Below are positions 7,745 to 16,670 of a stretch of DNA of 64,000 bases, piece after piece; within the stretch, counting starts at the first letter, position 1, and every line of letters starts with the position of its first letter. The notes beneath the pieces are model-generated. The model worked only from the letters and a program-made list of their open reading frames with translations. It had not been told where the DNA came from and searched no databases. The DNA is from Anaerolineales bacterium (GTDB taxonomy: Bacteria > Chloroflexota > Anaerolineae > 4572-78 > J111), in NCBI GenBank assembly GCA_015075185.1, contig JABTUW010000006.1:124001-188000 (forward strand). Direction: 5' to 3'. Position numbers and translations under genes: made by a program.

Positions 7745-9231
7745 AAACTCAGCAGAAGTGCTGATAAGTTTTGGCAGAAAAGCACAAAATAGATAAACCC
7801 TAACCAAAAGAAAGGGTTTACCGATGAAATTGAATGAGTATTTGAGAGGCGTATTGTCCCATTTTAACGATAAGCGCGTGATCGAAAATGTGACCACCTT
7901 GGTTCAGAACATTATTGAACATAAATCCATCCGCTTGTGGTCTATCTCAGAAGACAAAGCGGAATTTGAGCGGAGCAAACGATTGTTGGATGGATCATTA
8001 AAGTCGGTTCTGGATGACCAAAAAATCTCAGCGGCGATCCGTGAGCATAGTGTCGCCGCTTTGGGCGATGAAGCCCGGTTGATTGTGTTGCACGACCCGT
8101 GTGATATTCGCAAGGAACATGCCCAGGTGCTGGAAAAGCTGGGCAAAGTCCGAGACTTGGACGGCAACCTGATTAACGGCTACAGCACCTTCAATAGCGT
8201 GGCGGTGGATGTGACTGGGAAGAAATTGTACCCGGTGGATCTGACGGTTTACAGTAATCGGGATGAACACTATGTAACGGTAGCCGAATTGAAGGCCCTG
8301 GCGAAAGCCAAGCTCCAGCAGATTGACCCTCAGCGCGCTGAGCAAATTGAACAATTCGTCCAAGAAGAGAGCCATCTCAACTTACCTCGGCTGAGCCGGG
8401 CTCAATTAAAACAGGTCAGCCAAGCCTTCAAGCAGAAAAATTCGGACATCAAGTTATGCCATGTCTTAGATCGGCAATTTGATGGGTTGGATTATTTTGA
8501 ATTCATTGACCAAGAGTTGGCCGATGAGTTTGTCATCCGGGCTAAAATCTCGCGTAATTCCAATGAAAGTGAAACTGATGCCCAAACCGCTGAAACCGTG
8601 GCCGTCAAACTCAAAGAGGTGGCATTTGCGCACACCTACAGTTGGACGCTCAAGAAGATCCGGGTCAAGAAGAAAGTGTATCAGGACGCTAAATGTCTGA
8701 TCGAATGGGACACGCTGGTACTGAATGAGCACACCTATACGGTGGTACGGGTTACGCTGACCGACCGCCAGGGTAAACCGATTTATAAACAGCCACTGTT
8801 ATTAATCACCAATATGGCTGTCAGCACCGCCGAGCAAGCCCGGGGCATTTATAGCCTCTATCTCATGCGAGCCAAAATCGAAGCCGTGTTCAAATTCCTC
8901 AAAGACGTTCTGGGTTGGGAGGAATTTCAGGTGCGGGATTATGAGGCGATCAAAAATATCATTGCCCTGGCTTATTTTGTCGGCGGCTATTTCTACGAAA
9001 TCGGCTCAGACTTAACCCACAACCCCACCATTGCCTTAATCGCTCAATTGGGTGGGGGCAAAGGCCAAGTCACCCGTTATTATTTTCTGCAAGGGCTCAA
9101 AAAACTGCTCGTCCACGCCAGTGTCGCCCGTTTTGTTAAAGAACAAGCAATTAGTGATGAAACCTTTGAGCAGATGCTTGCTTTTGTTACATGACTTCAC
9201 TCAAAAGCAAAGAGTTCTGCGGAGTTTTAAG
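7741..9231 (+). mobile_element. Complete IS4-family insertion sequence (1491 bp)
   Basis: Terminal inverted repeats of 19 bp (7741-7759 and 9213-9231, 16 of 19 matching, core AAAACTC-GCAGAA) flank a single transposase gene. The element is bordered by a perfect 7-bp direct repeat TAACCAA (7734-7740 and 9232-9238), the target-site duplication. Intact ends, intact transposase and intact duplication point to a recent, possibly still active, insertion. Confidence 0.92.
7824..9194 (+). CDS. IS4-family DDE transposase
   Basis: 456 residues. The catalytic residues can be placed: an Asp in HDPCDI, an Asp in HVLDRQFD, and a Glu within the IS4-family Y-x2-R-x3-E-x6-K signature (YLMRAKIEAVFKFLK). The N-terminal ~80 residues form the DNA-binding part. 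It is the only gene of the surrounding element. No frameshift is seen. The ATG at 7824 follows a GAAAGGG-type ribosome site. Confidence 0.93.
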   Translation: MKLNEYLRGVLSHFNDKRVIENVTTLVQNIIEHKSIRLWSISEDKAEFERSKRLLDGSLKSVLDDQKISAAIREHSVAALGDEARLIVLHDPCDIRKEHAQVLEKLGKVRDLDGNLINGYSTFNSVAVDVTGKKLYPVDLTVYSNRDEHYVTVAELKALAKAKLQQIDPQRAEQIEQFVQEESHLNLPRLSRAQLKQVSQAFKQKNSDIKLCHVLDRQFDGLDYFEFIDQELADEFVIRAKISRNSNESETDAQTAETVAVKLKEVAFAHTYSWTLKKIRVKKKVYQDAKCLIEWDTLVLNEHTYTVVRVTLTDRQGKPIYKQPLLLITNMAVSTAEQARGIYSLYLMRAKIEAVFKFLKDVLGWEEFQVRDYEAIKNIIALAYFVGGYFYEIGSDLTHNPTIALIAQLGGGKGQVTRYYFLQGLKKLLVHASVARFVKEQAISDETFEQMLAFVT

Positions 9232-9285
9232 TAACCAATAAAATTTGGGGCGAAACTGAAAGCCTGCCCTAGTTTTGGAATAGCC

Positions 9286-10581
9286 ATGACTCAAACTGTT
9301 CCCCCCCTGATTCCCAACTGGTCGACCCGCCGGGTTGTACTGGCCACTTTAGTGGTGTTGACCGTTGCGGCCGGTTTTTGGCTGCTCTACCATTACCGCT
9401 TGGTTGTCTTTATTCTGTTTGTGGCTATCGTGCTTGGCATAGCCATGCGGCCGGCTGTAGCCTGGTTGCAGCGTCGTGGCCTTTCTCCAGCTTTTGGCGC
9501 TATTCTGGTCTATTTGGTCTTACTGGCTCTACTTATTGGCTTCGGCTTCCTGGTAGTGCCCTTGTTGATTGATCAGATCGCCACCATTTCGGCCTCATTA
9601 CCCGATTATTACGAGAGTTTGCGTAACTTGATGATAAACTCTCCCAGCCGGCCCATCTGGCGCTTGGGGCAGCAACTGCCGGCGCAGTTATCCTCTCCCT
9701 CCATTTTACCTGGCTTGAATAACGAAGTAGTCCCCCCCGAGGGAACCGATCCGATGGATACGGTTGTCCTCCAGACTTTGAATTATGGAAGCCTGATTGG
9801 CTGGAGTACCTTTGTCACCCTGGCGACGCTTTTATTGGGGTTTTACTGGATTCTGGAAGGGCAGCGGGCCACGCGGACGATATTATTATGGATGCCGATG
9901 TCGTGGCGGGATGGAGCGCGTGCTATTTTTGACGAGATTGAAATCAAAGTGAGCAGTTATATTCGCGGACAGACCTTCCTTTGTTTAATTATAGGCATTT
10001 TATCTCTGGTCGCTTATCTGTTAATTGGTTTGCCTTACGCACTGGTACTGGCCCTGATTGCCGGTCTTATGGAATTGGTTCCCTGGATTGGGCCGGTATT
10101 GGGCGCGCTTCCGGCTCTGCTGCTGGCGCTTTCGATTGACCCGATGCTGGCGGTTTGGGTGGTGGTAGCAACTCTTATTATCCAGCAGCTTGAAAATAAT
10201 GTGCTGGTGCCCCGCATTATGGACGAGTCAGTTGGGGTTAATCCCATTGTTACCCTCCTCTCAATTGCCGCCTTTGGCTCGCTGCTCGGCGTGCTGGGCG
10301 CTATCCTGGCCATTCCTATGGCCGCGATTATTCAAATCCTGCTGGATCGCTTCCTGCTTGGCCCAAGCGCAGTTGAGCAAGAAACACCGGCAGGCCGAGA
10401 TACCATGAGCGTGCTGCGCTATGACACTCAAACGCTGATCCAGGATATGCGGCAGCATATCCGGCAGAAAGAGCTAATTCCCGACGAAGAAAGCGATCAG
10501 ATTGAAGAGAAAATTGAGGCCATTGCCACCGATCTGGATAGTATTTTGGCCCAATTTGCCCCTTCTGAGACTACGGCATGA
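9286..10581 (+). CDS. AI-2E family transporter / permease (first of a pair)
   Basis: 431 residues with the AI-2E (PerM/YhhT) layout: an N-terminal hairpin of two membrane helices, a soluble stretch of about 100 residues, then clustered helices including the conserved region PYALVLALIAGLMELVPWIGPVLGALPA and the QQLENNVLVPRIM motif. The C-terminal 70 residues are charged and helical. Some relatives are linked to quorum-signal export or Na+/H+ exchange; the transported solute here is unknown. The stop overlaps the start of the next gene by 4 bp (ATGA), so the two are translationally coupled. The upstream IS probably cut it off from its old promoter. Confidence 0.88.
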   Translation: MTQTVPPLIPNWSTRRVVLATLVVLTVAAGFWLLYHYRLVVFILFVAIVLGIAMRPAVAWLQRRGLSPAFGAILVYLVLLALLIGFGFLVVPLLIDQIATISASLPDYYESLRNLMINSPSRPIWRLGQQLPAQLSSPSILPGLNNEVVPPEGTDPMDTVVLQTLNYGSLIGWSTFVTLATLLLGFYWILEGQRATRTILLWMPMSWRDGARAIFDEIEIKVSSYIRGQTFLCLIIGILSLVAYLLIGLPYALVLALIAGLMELVPWIGPVLGALPALLLALSIDPMLAVWVVVATLIIQQLENNVLVPRIMDESVGVNPIVTLLSIAAFGSLLGVLGAILAIPMAAIIQILLDRFLLGPSAVEQETPAGRDTMSVLRYDTQTLIQDMRQHIRQKELIPDEESDQIEEKIEAIATDLDSILAQFAPSETTA

Positions 10582-11831
10582 AACGACTGGCCTGGTATAC
10601 TACCGTTGTTTTGGGCACAACCACCCTGGTGCTGCTACTATGGCAGTTCAGGCAGGAATTCTTGGTGTTCCTGCTCTCCCTGGCCATGGCGGCGGCGGCT
10701 CGCCCGTTGATTAATTATTTAAACCAGCGGTATCGCGTGTCACCTGGTCTCGCCTCAATCCTCATTTATGCCGCTGGTCTGGTGGTCATCGGCGCTCTGT
10801 TTTATACCATCGGCGGTTTACTGCTGATCGAACTGCAACGCGCCGCCAATAACTTTGCCTTGACTTACGAAATTATCATAGCTCAATGGCCGCAGGGCAC
10901 CGCCTTTCAGCAGGCAATCGCCGAGCGACTGCCGCCGCCTGTTGAAATTTACCAGGCCCTGGCGGGTGAGCGAGGAACTGTACTCATACAAACGCTCTTG
11001 GGTGTCACCTCAGGCTTTTTTGTTATTATTGGCCAGATATCCGTAATTCTGGTGTTAAGCGTTTACTGGAGTATAGACCGGGCCCGTTTTGAGCGGCTCT
11101 GGCTTTCTTTGTTGCCGGCTGAGCAGCGCATCGGAGCGCGAGAGGTCTGGCGGAGTATTGAGGAAGGGGTTGGCTCTTATATTCGCAGTGAATTGATCCA
11201 GGGCTTCCTGGCCGGGCTGACTTTGGGCTTCATCTATTGGATGCTGGGGTTACAATACCCCCTCACCTTGGCTCTGGTAGGGGTGCTGGCCGGCTCAATT
11301 CCCATGGTCGGTGCTCCCCTGGCGGCAGCATTGCCACTGCTGGTAGGCTGGACCAGTAATCTACCTCTGGCTGTTACTGCGGCCCTATGTACAGCAGCCA
11401 TATTCTTTATTTTAGAAGTGGTCGTCGAGCCGCACTTTTTCGACCGCAACCGGTACAGTTCGCTGCTGATGGTATTGGGGATGATTATCCTGGTAAACGA
11501 TTACGGCTTGCTGGGCTTGATTTTGGCTCCACCTTTGGTGGTGGCGATTTCAATCCTATCTGGCTATCTCATGCGCCAGTCCGTCCCTACAGCAGCACCG
11601 AAACCAGCCCTGCAAGTAGCCGATTTGCAGGAACGCTTAGAGTCTGTGCAAATGATGATAAATGAGCTGGATGAACCCCTGCCGGTAGAGGCAGCCAGCA
11701 TGCTCGACCGCCTGGCCAAATTGATCGAAAAAGCCGGTCAAACGGTACCGCCGGAAACGCCAGCAACTTCCTCCGAAGTTTCAGCCGGACCCTTGCCGGT
11801 TATACCGTCGGCACCCCTGGGAAGTAAATAA
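10578..11831 (+). CDS. AI-2E family transporter / permease (second of a pair)
   Basis: 417 residues, a diverged paralogue of the preceding gene with the same helix order. The core motif appears as LQYPLTLALVGVLAGSIPMVG, and a later PHFFDRNRY replaces the usual VPRIM region. The C-terminal tail is Pro/Ala-rich and carries a predicted amphipathic helix. Adjacent paired paralogues suggest a hetero-oligomeric transporter, which is an inference. It ends 6 bp from the convergent nucleotidase gene, leaving no room for an independent terminator. Confidence 0.85.
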   Translation: MKRLAWYTTVVLGTTTLVLLLWQFRQEFLVFLLSLAMAAAARPLINYLNQRYRVSPGLASILIYAAGLVVIGALFYTIGGLLLIELQRAANNFALTYEIIIAQWPQGTAFQQAIAERLPPPVEIYQALAGERGTVLIQTLLGVTSGFFVIIGQISVILVLSVYWSIDRARFERLWLSLLPAEQRIGAREVWRSIEEGVGSYIRSELIQGFLAGLTLGFIYWMLGLQYPLTLALVGVLAGSIPMVGAPLAAALPLLVGWTSNLPLAVTAALCTAAIFFILEVVVEPHFFDRNRYSSLLMVLGMIILVNDYGLLGLILAPPLVVAISILSGYLMRQSVPTAAPKPALQVADLQERLESVQMMINELDEPLPVEAASMLDRLAKLIEKAGQTVPPETPATSSEVSAGPLPVIPSAPLGSK

Positions 11832-11837
11832 CCTCGC

Positions 11838-12818
11838 TCAAGCCAAAGTTTTAATCACCACCGCATGCAGCAGCCCATTGCTGACAATAACGCCGCGATT
11901 GTGGAGCATCTTGCGGCCGCTGGCAAAATCCAGAGGCCGCCCGTGCATGTCGGTCACACGCCCACCCGCTTCTTCCACAATCAGCGAGCCAGCGGCATGA
12001 TCCCAGATGTTTTCGCGGTAATCAGGCGATTTGGGTGAGGGCAGGCGCAGGTACAGGGCCGCATCACCGCGGGCCACAATGCCGTACTTGGCCTGGCTGT
12101 CCATGCGCAGCGAGGGCTGGGTGATCCCGGTGGCCCGTGCCAGGGCTTCCTGCCGCGCCTGATCCCCATGCGCCGCTTCAACACTCTCGGCAAAGCGCAT
12201 ACCGGCCTGGTCGATTTCGCCAGTCACGTGAATGGCGACAAATGAGTCACTGTGCAGGGGGGCCATCATCGCACCTTGACCCCGTACCGCCACAAAAATC
12301 ACCCCCGCTGGAATACCCGGCGCGTCTAATTTTAGAGGCAGGGCCGGACAGGCCAGCGCCGCTACTTTGACCTCGCCCGCTTCAATTAAAGCCAGAGCCA
12401 CCGCGTACTGGTCGTTGCGTAAAAAACCCTTGGTCCCATCAATCGGGTCCAGCGTCCAGAAACGCCGGGCGACGGCGCCATTACCGGCGTCAATCCAGCG
12501 GCAAATGGTTTCAGGGGTAGCATCGGGTTGAAAACGCCGCACGTACTCTGTCACCTGGGCCAGCTTGGCCGCGTTTTCTGGCTTCTGCAAATCCGTCGAG
12601 TCTTCCTCGCCGACAATAGGGTCTTCTGGAAAATCCGCCAGCAAACGCTGACAGACCAATGCTTGCGCTCCAAAATCGGCGATAGTAACCGGGCTTTTAT
12701 CATCTTTTTGCAGCGCCTCAGTGCCAATCATCGTGGTACGCACGGCCGTACAGAGGTCAGCCGCCCGGGTTACAGCTTCGATGGCAGTATGTTTTTCTTG
12801 GGTGTAAGTCGGGAGCAT
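11838..12818 (-). CDS. 3'(2'),5'-bisphosphate nucleotidase (HAL2/CysQ-like)
   Basis: 326 residues of the inositol-monophosphatase superfamily. Metal-binding motifs are complete: KSPVTIADFGAQ, GEEDS, WTLDPIDGTKGFLR and ENIWDHAAGSLIVEEAGG. The wording of these motifs fits the Hal2/SAL1 branch, which removes the 3'-phosphate from PAP and PAPS and so protects sulfate assimilation and RNA turnover. No sulfur genes are adjacent. The ATG at 12818 gives a standard N-terminus. Confidence 0.9.
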   Translation of the reverse strand: MLPTYTQEKHTAIEAVTRAADLCTAVRTTMIGTEALQKDDKSPVTIADFGAQALVCQRLLADFPEDPIVGEEDSTDLQKPENAAKLAQVTEYVRRFQPDATPETICRWIDAGNGAVARRFWTLDPIDGTKGFLRNDQYAVALALIEAGEVKVAALACPALPLKLDAPGIPAGVIFVAVRGQGAMMAPLHSDSFVAIHVTGEIDQAGMRFAESVEAAHGDQARQEALARATGITQPSLRMDSQAKYGIVARGDAALYLRLPSPKSPDYRENIWDHAAGSLIVEEAGGRVTDMHGRPLDFASGRKMLHNRGVIVSNGLLHAVVIKTLA

Positions 12819-12938
12819 TTTTCTTACCGTTCGTTAATTACTCGGTCATGGACAAAAACCAGCCTCTTGTCGGGCCAGCAGAGTAGTTATGACCATTGTA
12901 TAGTTTTTAGGAATTTGTGCCAGTTGGGAAAGGCGGGC

Positions 12939-15599
12939 TTAACGTTTCTGGCGCAAGGGGAGCACAATGTGGAACTGGCTGCCGGGGAAGCTTACTTCAT
13001 CGTGGCCGGGACTCTCCACCCAGATTTTTCCGCGATGGGCCTCGACAATGCCCCGGGCAATAGCCAGTCCCAAGCCCGGCCCGGCGCCTTTGAAAATCGT
13101 TCTGCCGGTGGAGTGCAGGGCCAATTGGCCGGTTTGGTAAAATTTAGTAAAGATCAACTCATGGGCGCTGGGGTCAATCCCGATACCGGTGTCACTGACG
13201 ACGATTTCGATACCGGGTACGGGGATGTCGAGGCTGCCGTTCAAGCAGCGGCCGGTCACGGTAATTTTGCCGCCGTCAGGGGTGTACTTGATAGCGTTGA
13301 CGATCAGGTGATAGAAAACTTTCTGTAAAGCATCAGGATCGGCCATAATGGAGGGCAGGTCACTCATATCGGCAACCGTGAGCGTTAGCTTGCGCTCGGC
13401 CAGGGGGTCGCTAAAAGTTTGGGCCAACAATTCGATGATCGAGGGAATGTGGACAGGCTCCGGATAGAGTTCCAGAACCCGGCTGTCAATTTTGGTAATA
13501 TCGAGCATACTGGTGACTATCTCTTGCAAGCGAACCGCGCCGGTATGGATCCCCTTAACCAGGTCCAGGCGATGAGCGTTTTCTTTGACGGCGGCATCGT
13601 TGAGCAGCATATTGCTGTAGCCGCGCAAAACGGTCAACGGGGTGCGCAGCTCATGGGCGGCAATGCTAATGAAATCGGATTTAGTGCGATCCAGACGTTC
13701 CAACTGGTCGTAAGCCTCTTGGACCGCCACCGTGCGCTCGCGGACCATATCTTCAAGCTGCTGGGAAAAGCGGACAATTTTGTCATAGAGGCGGGCATTT
13801 TCCAGGGCGAAAGCAGCTTGTCCGGCAAAAGTGGTGGCGAGTTTAACTTCGTCCTGGCTAAAAGCATTGGGAATTTCACGGACCACCGACAGCATGCCAA
13901 TTACCTGGTCAAAACGGGTCAGCGGGACGCCCAGCCAGGCACGGGCCGGGGGCAGAGCTTCCACATGCTGCCAATCGGGCCGCTCCGATACATCGGGGAT
14001 AACCAGCGCCTGTTGGGTTTGGTAGATTTGCTGGAAAACATCATCTTCTTTGATCGAGACCCGCAGCCGGAGGGGATGCACGTCGTCGGGGAAGCCGCGC
14101 GTAGCCACAAGTTCAAGCTCATCTTTGTTTTGCAGCATCACCGTGGCCCGGTCGTAGGGCACGGTTTTAGCCAGGTATTCCAGAATGAGGGTTAGGACCT
14201 CCGGCAAATCCAGGGTACGCGAGAGGACCTGGTTGACTTCGTACAGAGTTTCGGCCAATTGGCGGCGCGTTTTTTCGCTTTGATAGAGGGAGGCGTTTTG
14301 GATAGCAATTGAAATCTGGTCGGCCAGGGATTGAAAAACCGGCAGGTCGTCCAGGCGAAACGCAGCCGGCTGGTCACTGGCGATGTCGAGCACACCCAGC
14401 ACCGATTTGCCCATCAGCAGCGGCAAAGCTAACTCGGAGCGCATCGCGGGGATAAAATCCAGGGGAATATAATGCCTGTCTTGAGAAACATCATCTATCC
14501 GCGCCAGCCGCCGATTTTTGGCGACCCAGCCGATAATACTCTCCTCGTCTACCTTCAGCCGGAACCCTTCCTGGAGCAAGCTGCGCCCCGCTTCCCCGGT
14601 CCCGGCCTGGGCCGTCACGTGGCTGCCGCTCTCGTCCAGCAGAAAAACGCCGACAAAATAATAGCCGTAGGCCTCTTTAATCAGTTCAACTACATAGTTA
14701 AGCAGTTGGTCAAGATCGAGGATCGAGGTGAGATGGTAGCCCACGGCAATACTGGTTTCGAGCTGCCGGTAGCGATGGTGCAGCTCTTCGGTTCGTTCCT
14801 GTACCCGCCGCTCCAGGTTGGCGTACAGACCGGCCAATTGAGCCGTTGCCGTGTTGAAAGCTCGCCCTAAATGGCTCAGTTCATCGTCGCCGCTGACGGC
14901 AATGGCCTGGTTAAGATTACCCTGGGCCAAAGCCCTGGCCCCGGTATCCAGTTGAGCCAGCGGCTGGGCAATACTGCGGGTAACGGCAAAACCCAGCGCG
15001 CCTGCGGCCAGCAGTGTCAAAAGGCTGACGAGGATCATGGTAATTAGAGCTTGCCGTTGCACTTGCTCCATGTTTTCCAGAGCATTTTGCTGCTCAATCG
15101 CCACTTCAGCGTTTATCTCCTCGACTAATGCCTGGGTAGCTCGGCTGGTCTGCGGGAGATCACTGTTAAGCCGCGATTGCAGTAAAATCCACTCGTCATC
15201 TCGGGCCAAACCAATCAGAGCATCTATCTGCGCGGGCAGCGAGACCTTAATGCTTTCCAATTGTTCAATTTGCTGGATATGGCGGGGAGGTGGTCCCAGG
15301 GTATTGATCGCTTCGTCCACTATTTTGACGAAATCCTCCCGGAGCTTAAGAGTTGCTGCTTCAAAAGGAGTGCTTGTGCTGCGAGAGAGGGTGAGGCGCT
15401 GCAGTTCATCTTTGAGGATCAGAACCTGGTTATGAACCCGTAAAACAGCGCTGGCCTGGGTATCTGCCTGGTGTAAACGCTGCGCCTGGACCTGAATGGT
15501 ATTCAACTGCCACAACCCAACCGCCGTACTTAGGAGCATCAGCAGCAGCATGAGGCCGAAGGAGAGGGCCAGTCGGGAACCAATTTTCATTCGTCGCAT
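12939..15599 (-). CDS. Membrane sensor histidine kinase with HAMP and tandem GAF domains
   Basis: 886 residues. Order: TM1 (about 9-31), a helical extracytoplasmic sensor of about 150 residues, TM2 (about 184-206), HAMP, a coiled coil, GAF 1 (about 295-435), GAF 2 (about 460-610), HisKA with the phospho-His motif AAHELRTPLTVL, and a HATPase domain with NAIKYTPDG, DTGIGID and GPGLGLAIARG. It should autophosphorylate in response to an outside and an inside signal. No response regulator is adjacent, so it is an orphan kinase. A second ATG at 15590 is an equally likely start. Confidence 0.92.
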   Translation of the reverse strand: MRRMKIGSRLALSFGLMLLLMLLSTAVGLWQLNTIQVQAQRLHQADTQASAVLRVHNQVLILKDELQRLTLSRSTSTPFEAATLKLREDFVKIVDEAINTLGPPPRHIQQIEQLESIKVSLPAQIDALIGLARDDEWILLQSRLNSDLPQTSRATQALVEEINAEVAIEQQNALENMEQVQRQALITMILVSLLTLLAAGALGFAVTRSIAQPLAQLDTGARALAQGNLNQAIAVSGDDELSHLGRAFNTATAQLAGLYANLERRVQERTEELHHRYRQLETSIAVGYHLTSILDLDQLLNYVVELIKEAYGYYFVGVFLLDESGSHVTAQAGTGEAGRSLLQEGFRLKVDEESIIGWVAKNRRLARIDDVSQDRHYIPLDFIPAMRSELALPLLMGKSVLGVLDIASDQPAAFRLDDLPVFQSLADQISIAIQNASLYQSEKTRRQLAETLYEVNQVLSRTLDLPEVLTLILEYLAKTVPYDRATVMLQNKDELELVATRGFPDDVHPLRLRVSIKEDDVFQQIYQTQQALVIPDVSERPDWQHVEALPPARAWLGVPLTRFDQVIGMLSVVREIPNAFSQDEVKLATTFAGQAAFALENARLYDKIVRFSQQLEDMVRERTVAVQEAYDQLERLDRTKSDFISIAAHELRTPLTVLRGYSNMLLNDAAVKENAHRLDLVKGIHTGAVRLQEIVTSMLDITKIDSRVLELYPEPVHIPSIIELLAQTFSDPLAERKLTLTVADMSDLPSIMADPDALQKVFYHLIVNAIKYTPDGGKITVTGRCLNGSLDIPVPGIEIVVSDTGIGIDPSAHELIFTKFYQTGQLALHSTGRTIFKGAGPGLGLAIARGIVEAHRGKIWVESPGHDEVSFPGSQFHIVLPLRQKR

Positions 15600-15752
15600 C
15601 TTGTAACTGTAGACTTTTCCGAATCGTCTTTGCTCTTATCGGGCGTGTTTTGGCTGTCTGGGCATGGGATTGTTAATGCCGCCAAATATAATTTAGTATA
15701 CCATATTTTAGCCTCTACCATCTAAGTATTTGGTACTAATCAGCTTGACAAC

Positions 15753-15786
15753 AAAAAACGGGGACCAGGTGTCGCCCTGATCCCCG
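15753..15786 (-). terminator. Rho-independent terminator of the fasciclin gene
   Basis: On the minus strand a GC-rich stem (CGGGGATCAGG pairing with CCTGGTCCCCG, one wobble) is followed by six T residues. It lies 25 bp after the fasciclin stop codon. Confidence 0.85.
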
Positions 15787-15810
15787 CTTCTAAGTCCTCC
15801 TCAGTTGAAA

Positions 15811-16452
15811 TTAGCGATTCCAGCTCAGCCGCAGGGCCAGGCCCCCGGCCAGCAAAATCAGGCCCAGAGCCATCGCCGCTGCCAGTAGATAGATATTCGC
15901 CGGGATGTCGCCGCCGGTCGCAGGCAGAGCAGCCGGGGCGGCCTCCGCAGGGGGCAGGAGGACGGTATCAATGACGTGAATGACGCCGTTGGAAGTCTCG
16001 ATGTCGGTGATGATGACCTGGGAGTTGTCGTTGAGGAACACGTTGCCGCCATCCACCTTGATTGAAACAGGCATGCCGGCCACCGTATCAGCCGAGGTCA
16101 AATTGACGACATCGGCGGCCATCACCTTGCCGCTGACCACGTGATAGGTCAAGACCCTGGTCAGTTCATCCTTGTCGGCCAGGAGGCCATCAAGGGCGCC
16201 GGCGGGGAGCTTGGCGAAGGCGTCGTCGGTGGGGGCGAAGACGGTGAAGGGGCCAGGACCTTTGAGGGTGTCAATGAGTCCGGCTTCGGTCAGGGCGGTG
16301 GCCAGGGTGGTGAAGCGGCCATCGGCCACGGCAGTATCCACGATGTCAGAGGTGGCTTGCTTGGGCGGCGCTGCCAAAGCCTGGGTTACGCCGGTCACCA
16401 ACAGCAGGATAACCAGCATAAATGGAACGAATTTTTTGATTGGGTTGGACAT
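15811..16452 (-). CDS. Secreted fasciclin (FAS1) protein with LPxTG-like C-terminal anchor
   Basis: 213 residues: a signal peptide ending near AQALAAPP, one FAS1 domain (about 35-165, with GPFTVFAPTDDAFAKLP and SNGVIHVIDTVLLP), then LPATGG, a hydrophobic helix of about 20 residues and a short basic end (RLSWNR). This tail has the layout of a sortase sorting signal. FAS1 domains mediate adhesion. A strong ribosome site (AGGAGAAG) precedes the ATG. It lies on the same strand downstream of the sigma/anti-sigma pair and is the likeliest local regulon member. Confidence 0.9.
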   Translation of the reverse strand: MSNPIKKFVPFMLVILLLVTGVTQALAAPPKQATSDIVDTAVADGRFTTLATALTEAGLIDTLKGPGPFTVFAPTDDAFAKLPAGALDGLLADKDELTRVLTYHVVSGKVMAADVVNLTSADTVAGMPVSIKVDGGNVFLNDNSQVIITDIETSNGVIHVIDTVLLPPAEAAPAALPATGGDIPANIYLLAAAMALGLILLAGGLALRLSWNR

Positions 16453-16614
16453 AAGTTACTTCTCCTTTTTCTTTAATATAAATTGTTTGCCGAGAGATGT
16501 TTGAGCTGCTGTTTTTCTAGCAGTTCACTCTATATTACGCAGCTCAATGAAGTTTGCATTCAAAAAATCCATATTTTATCGCTAATTTGTCCATAATTTG
16601 TACAAATTTAAGGT

Positions 16615-16650
16615 TACAAAAAAAGCCTCCCGGCTACCTACCGGGAGGCT
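16615..16650 (-). terminator. Rho-independent terminator of the sigma/anti-sigma operon
   Basis: A perfect 10-bp stem (AGCCTCCCGG/CCGGGAGGCT, 7-nt loop) is followed by a T-run on the minus strand. It separates the anti-sigma gene from the fasciclin gene, so the latter needs its own promoter. Confidence 0.9.
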
Positions 16651-16670
16651 CGAATACTTTGGGAATACTT

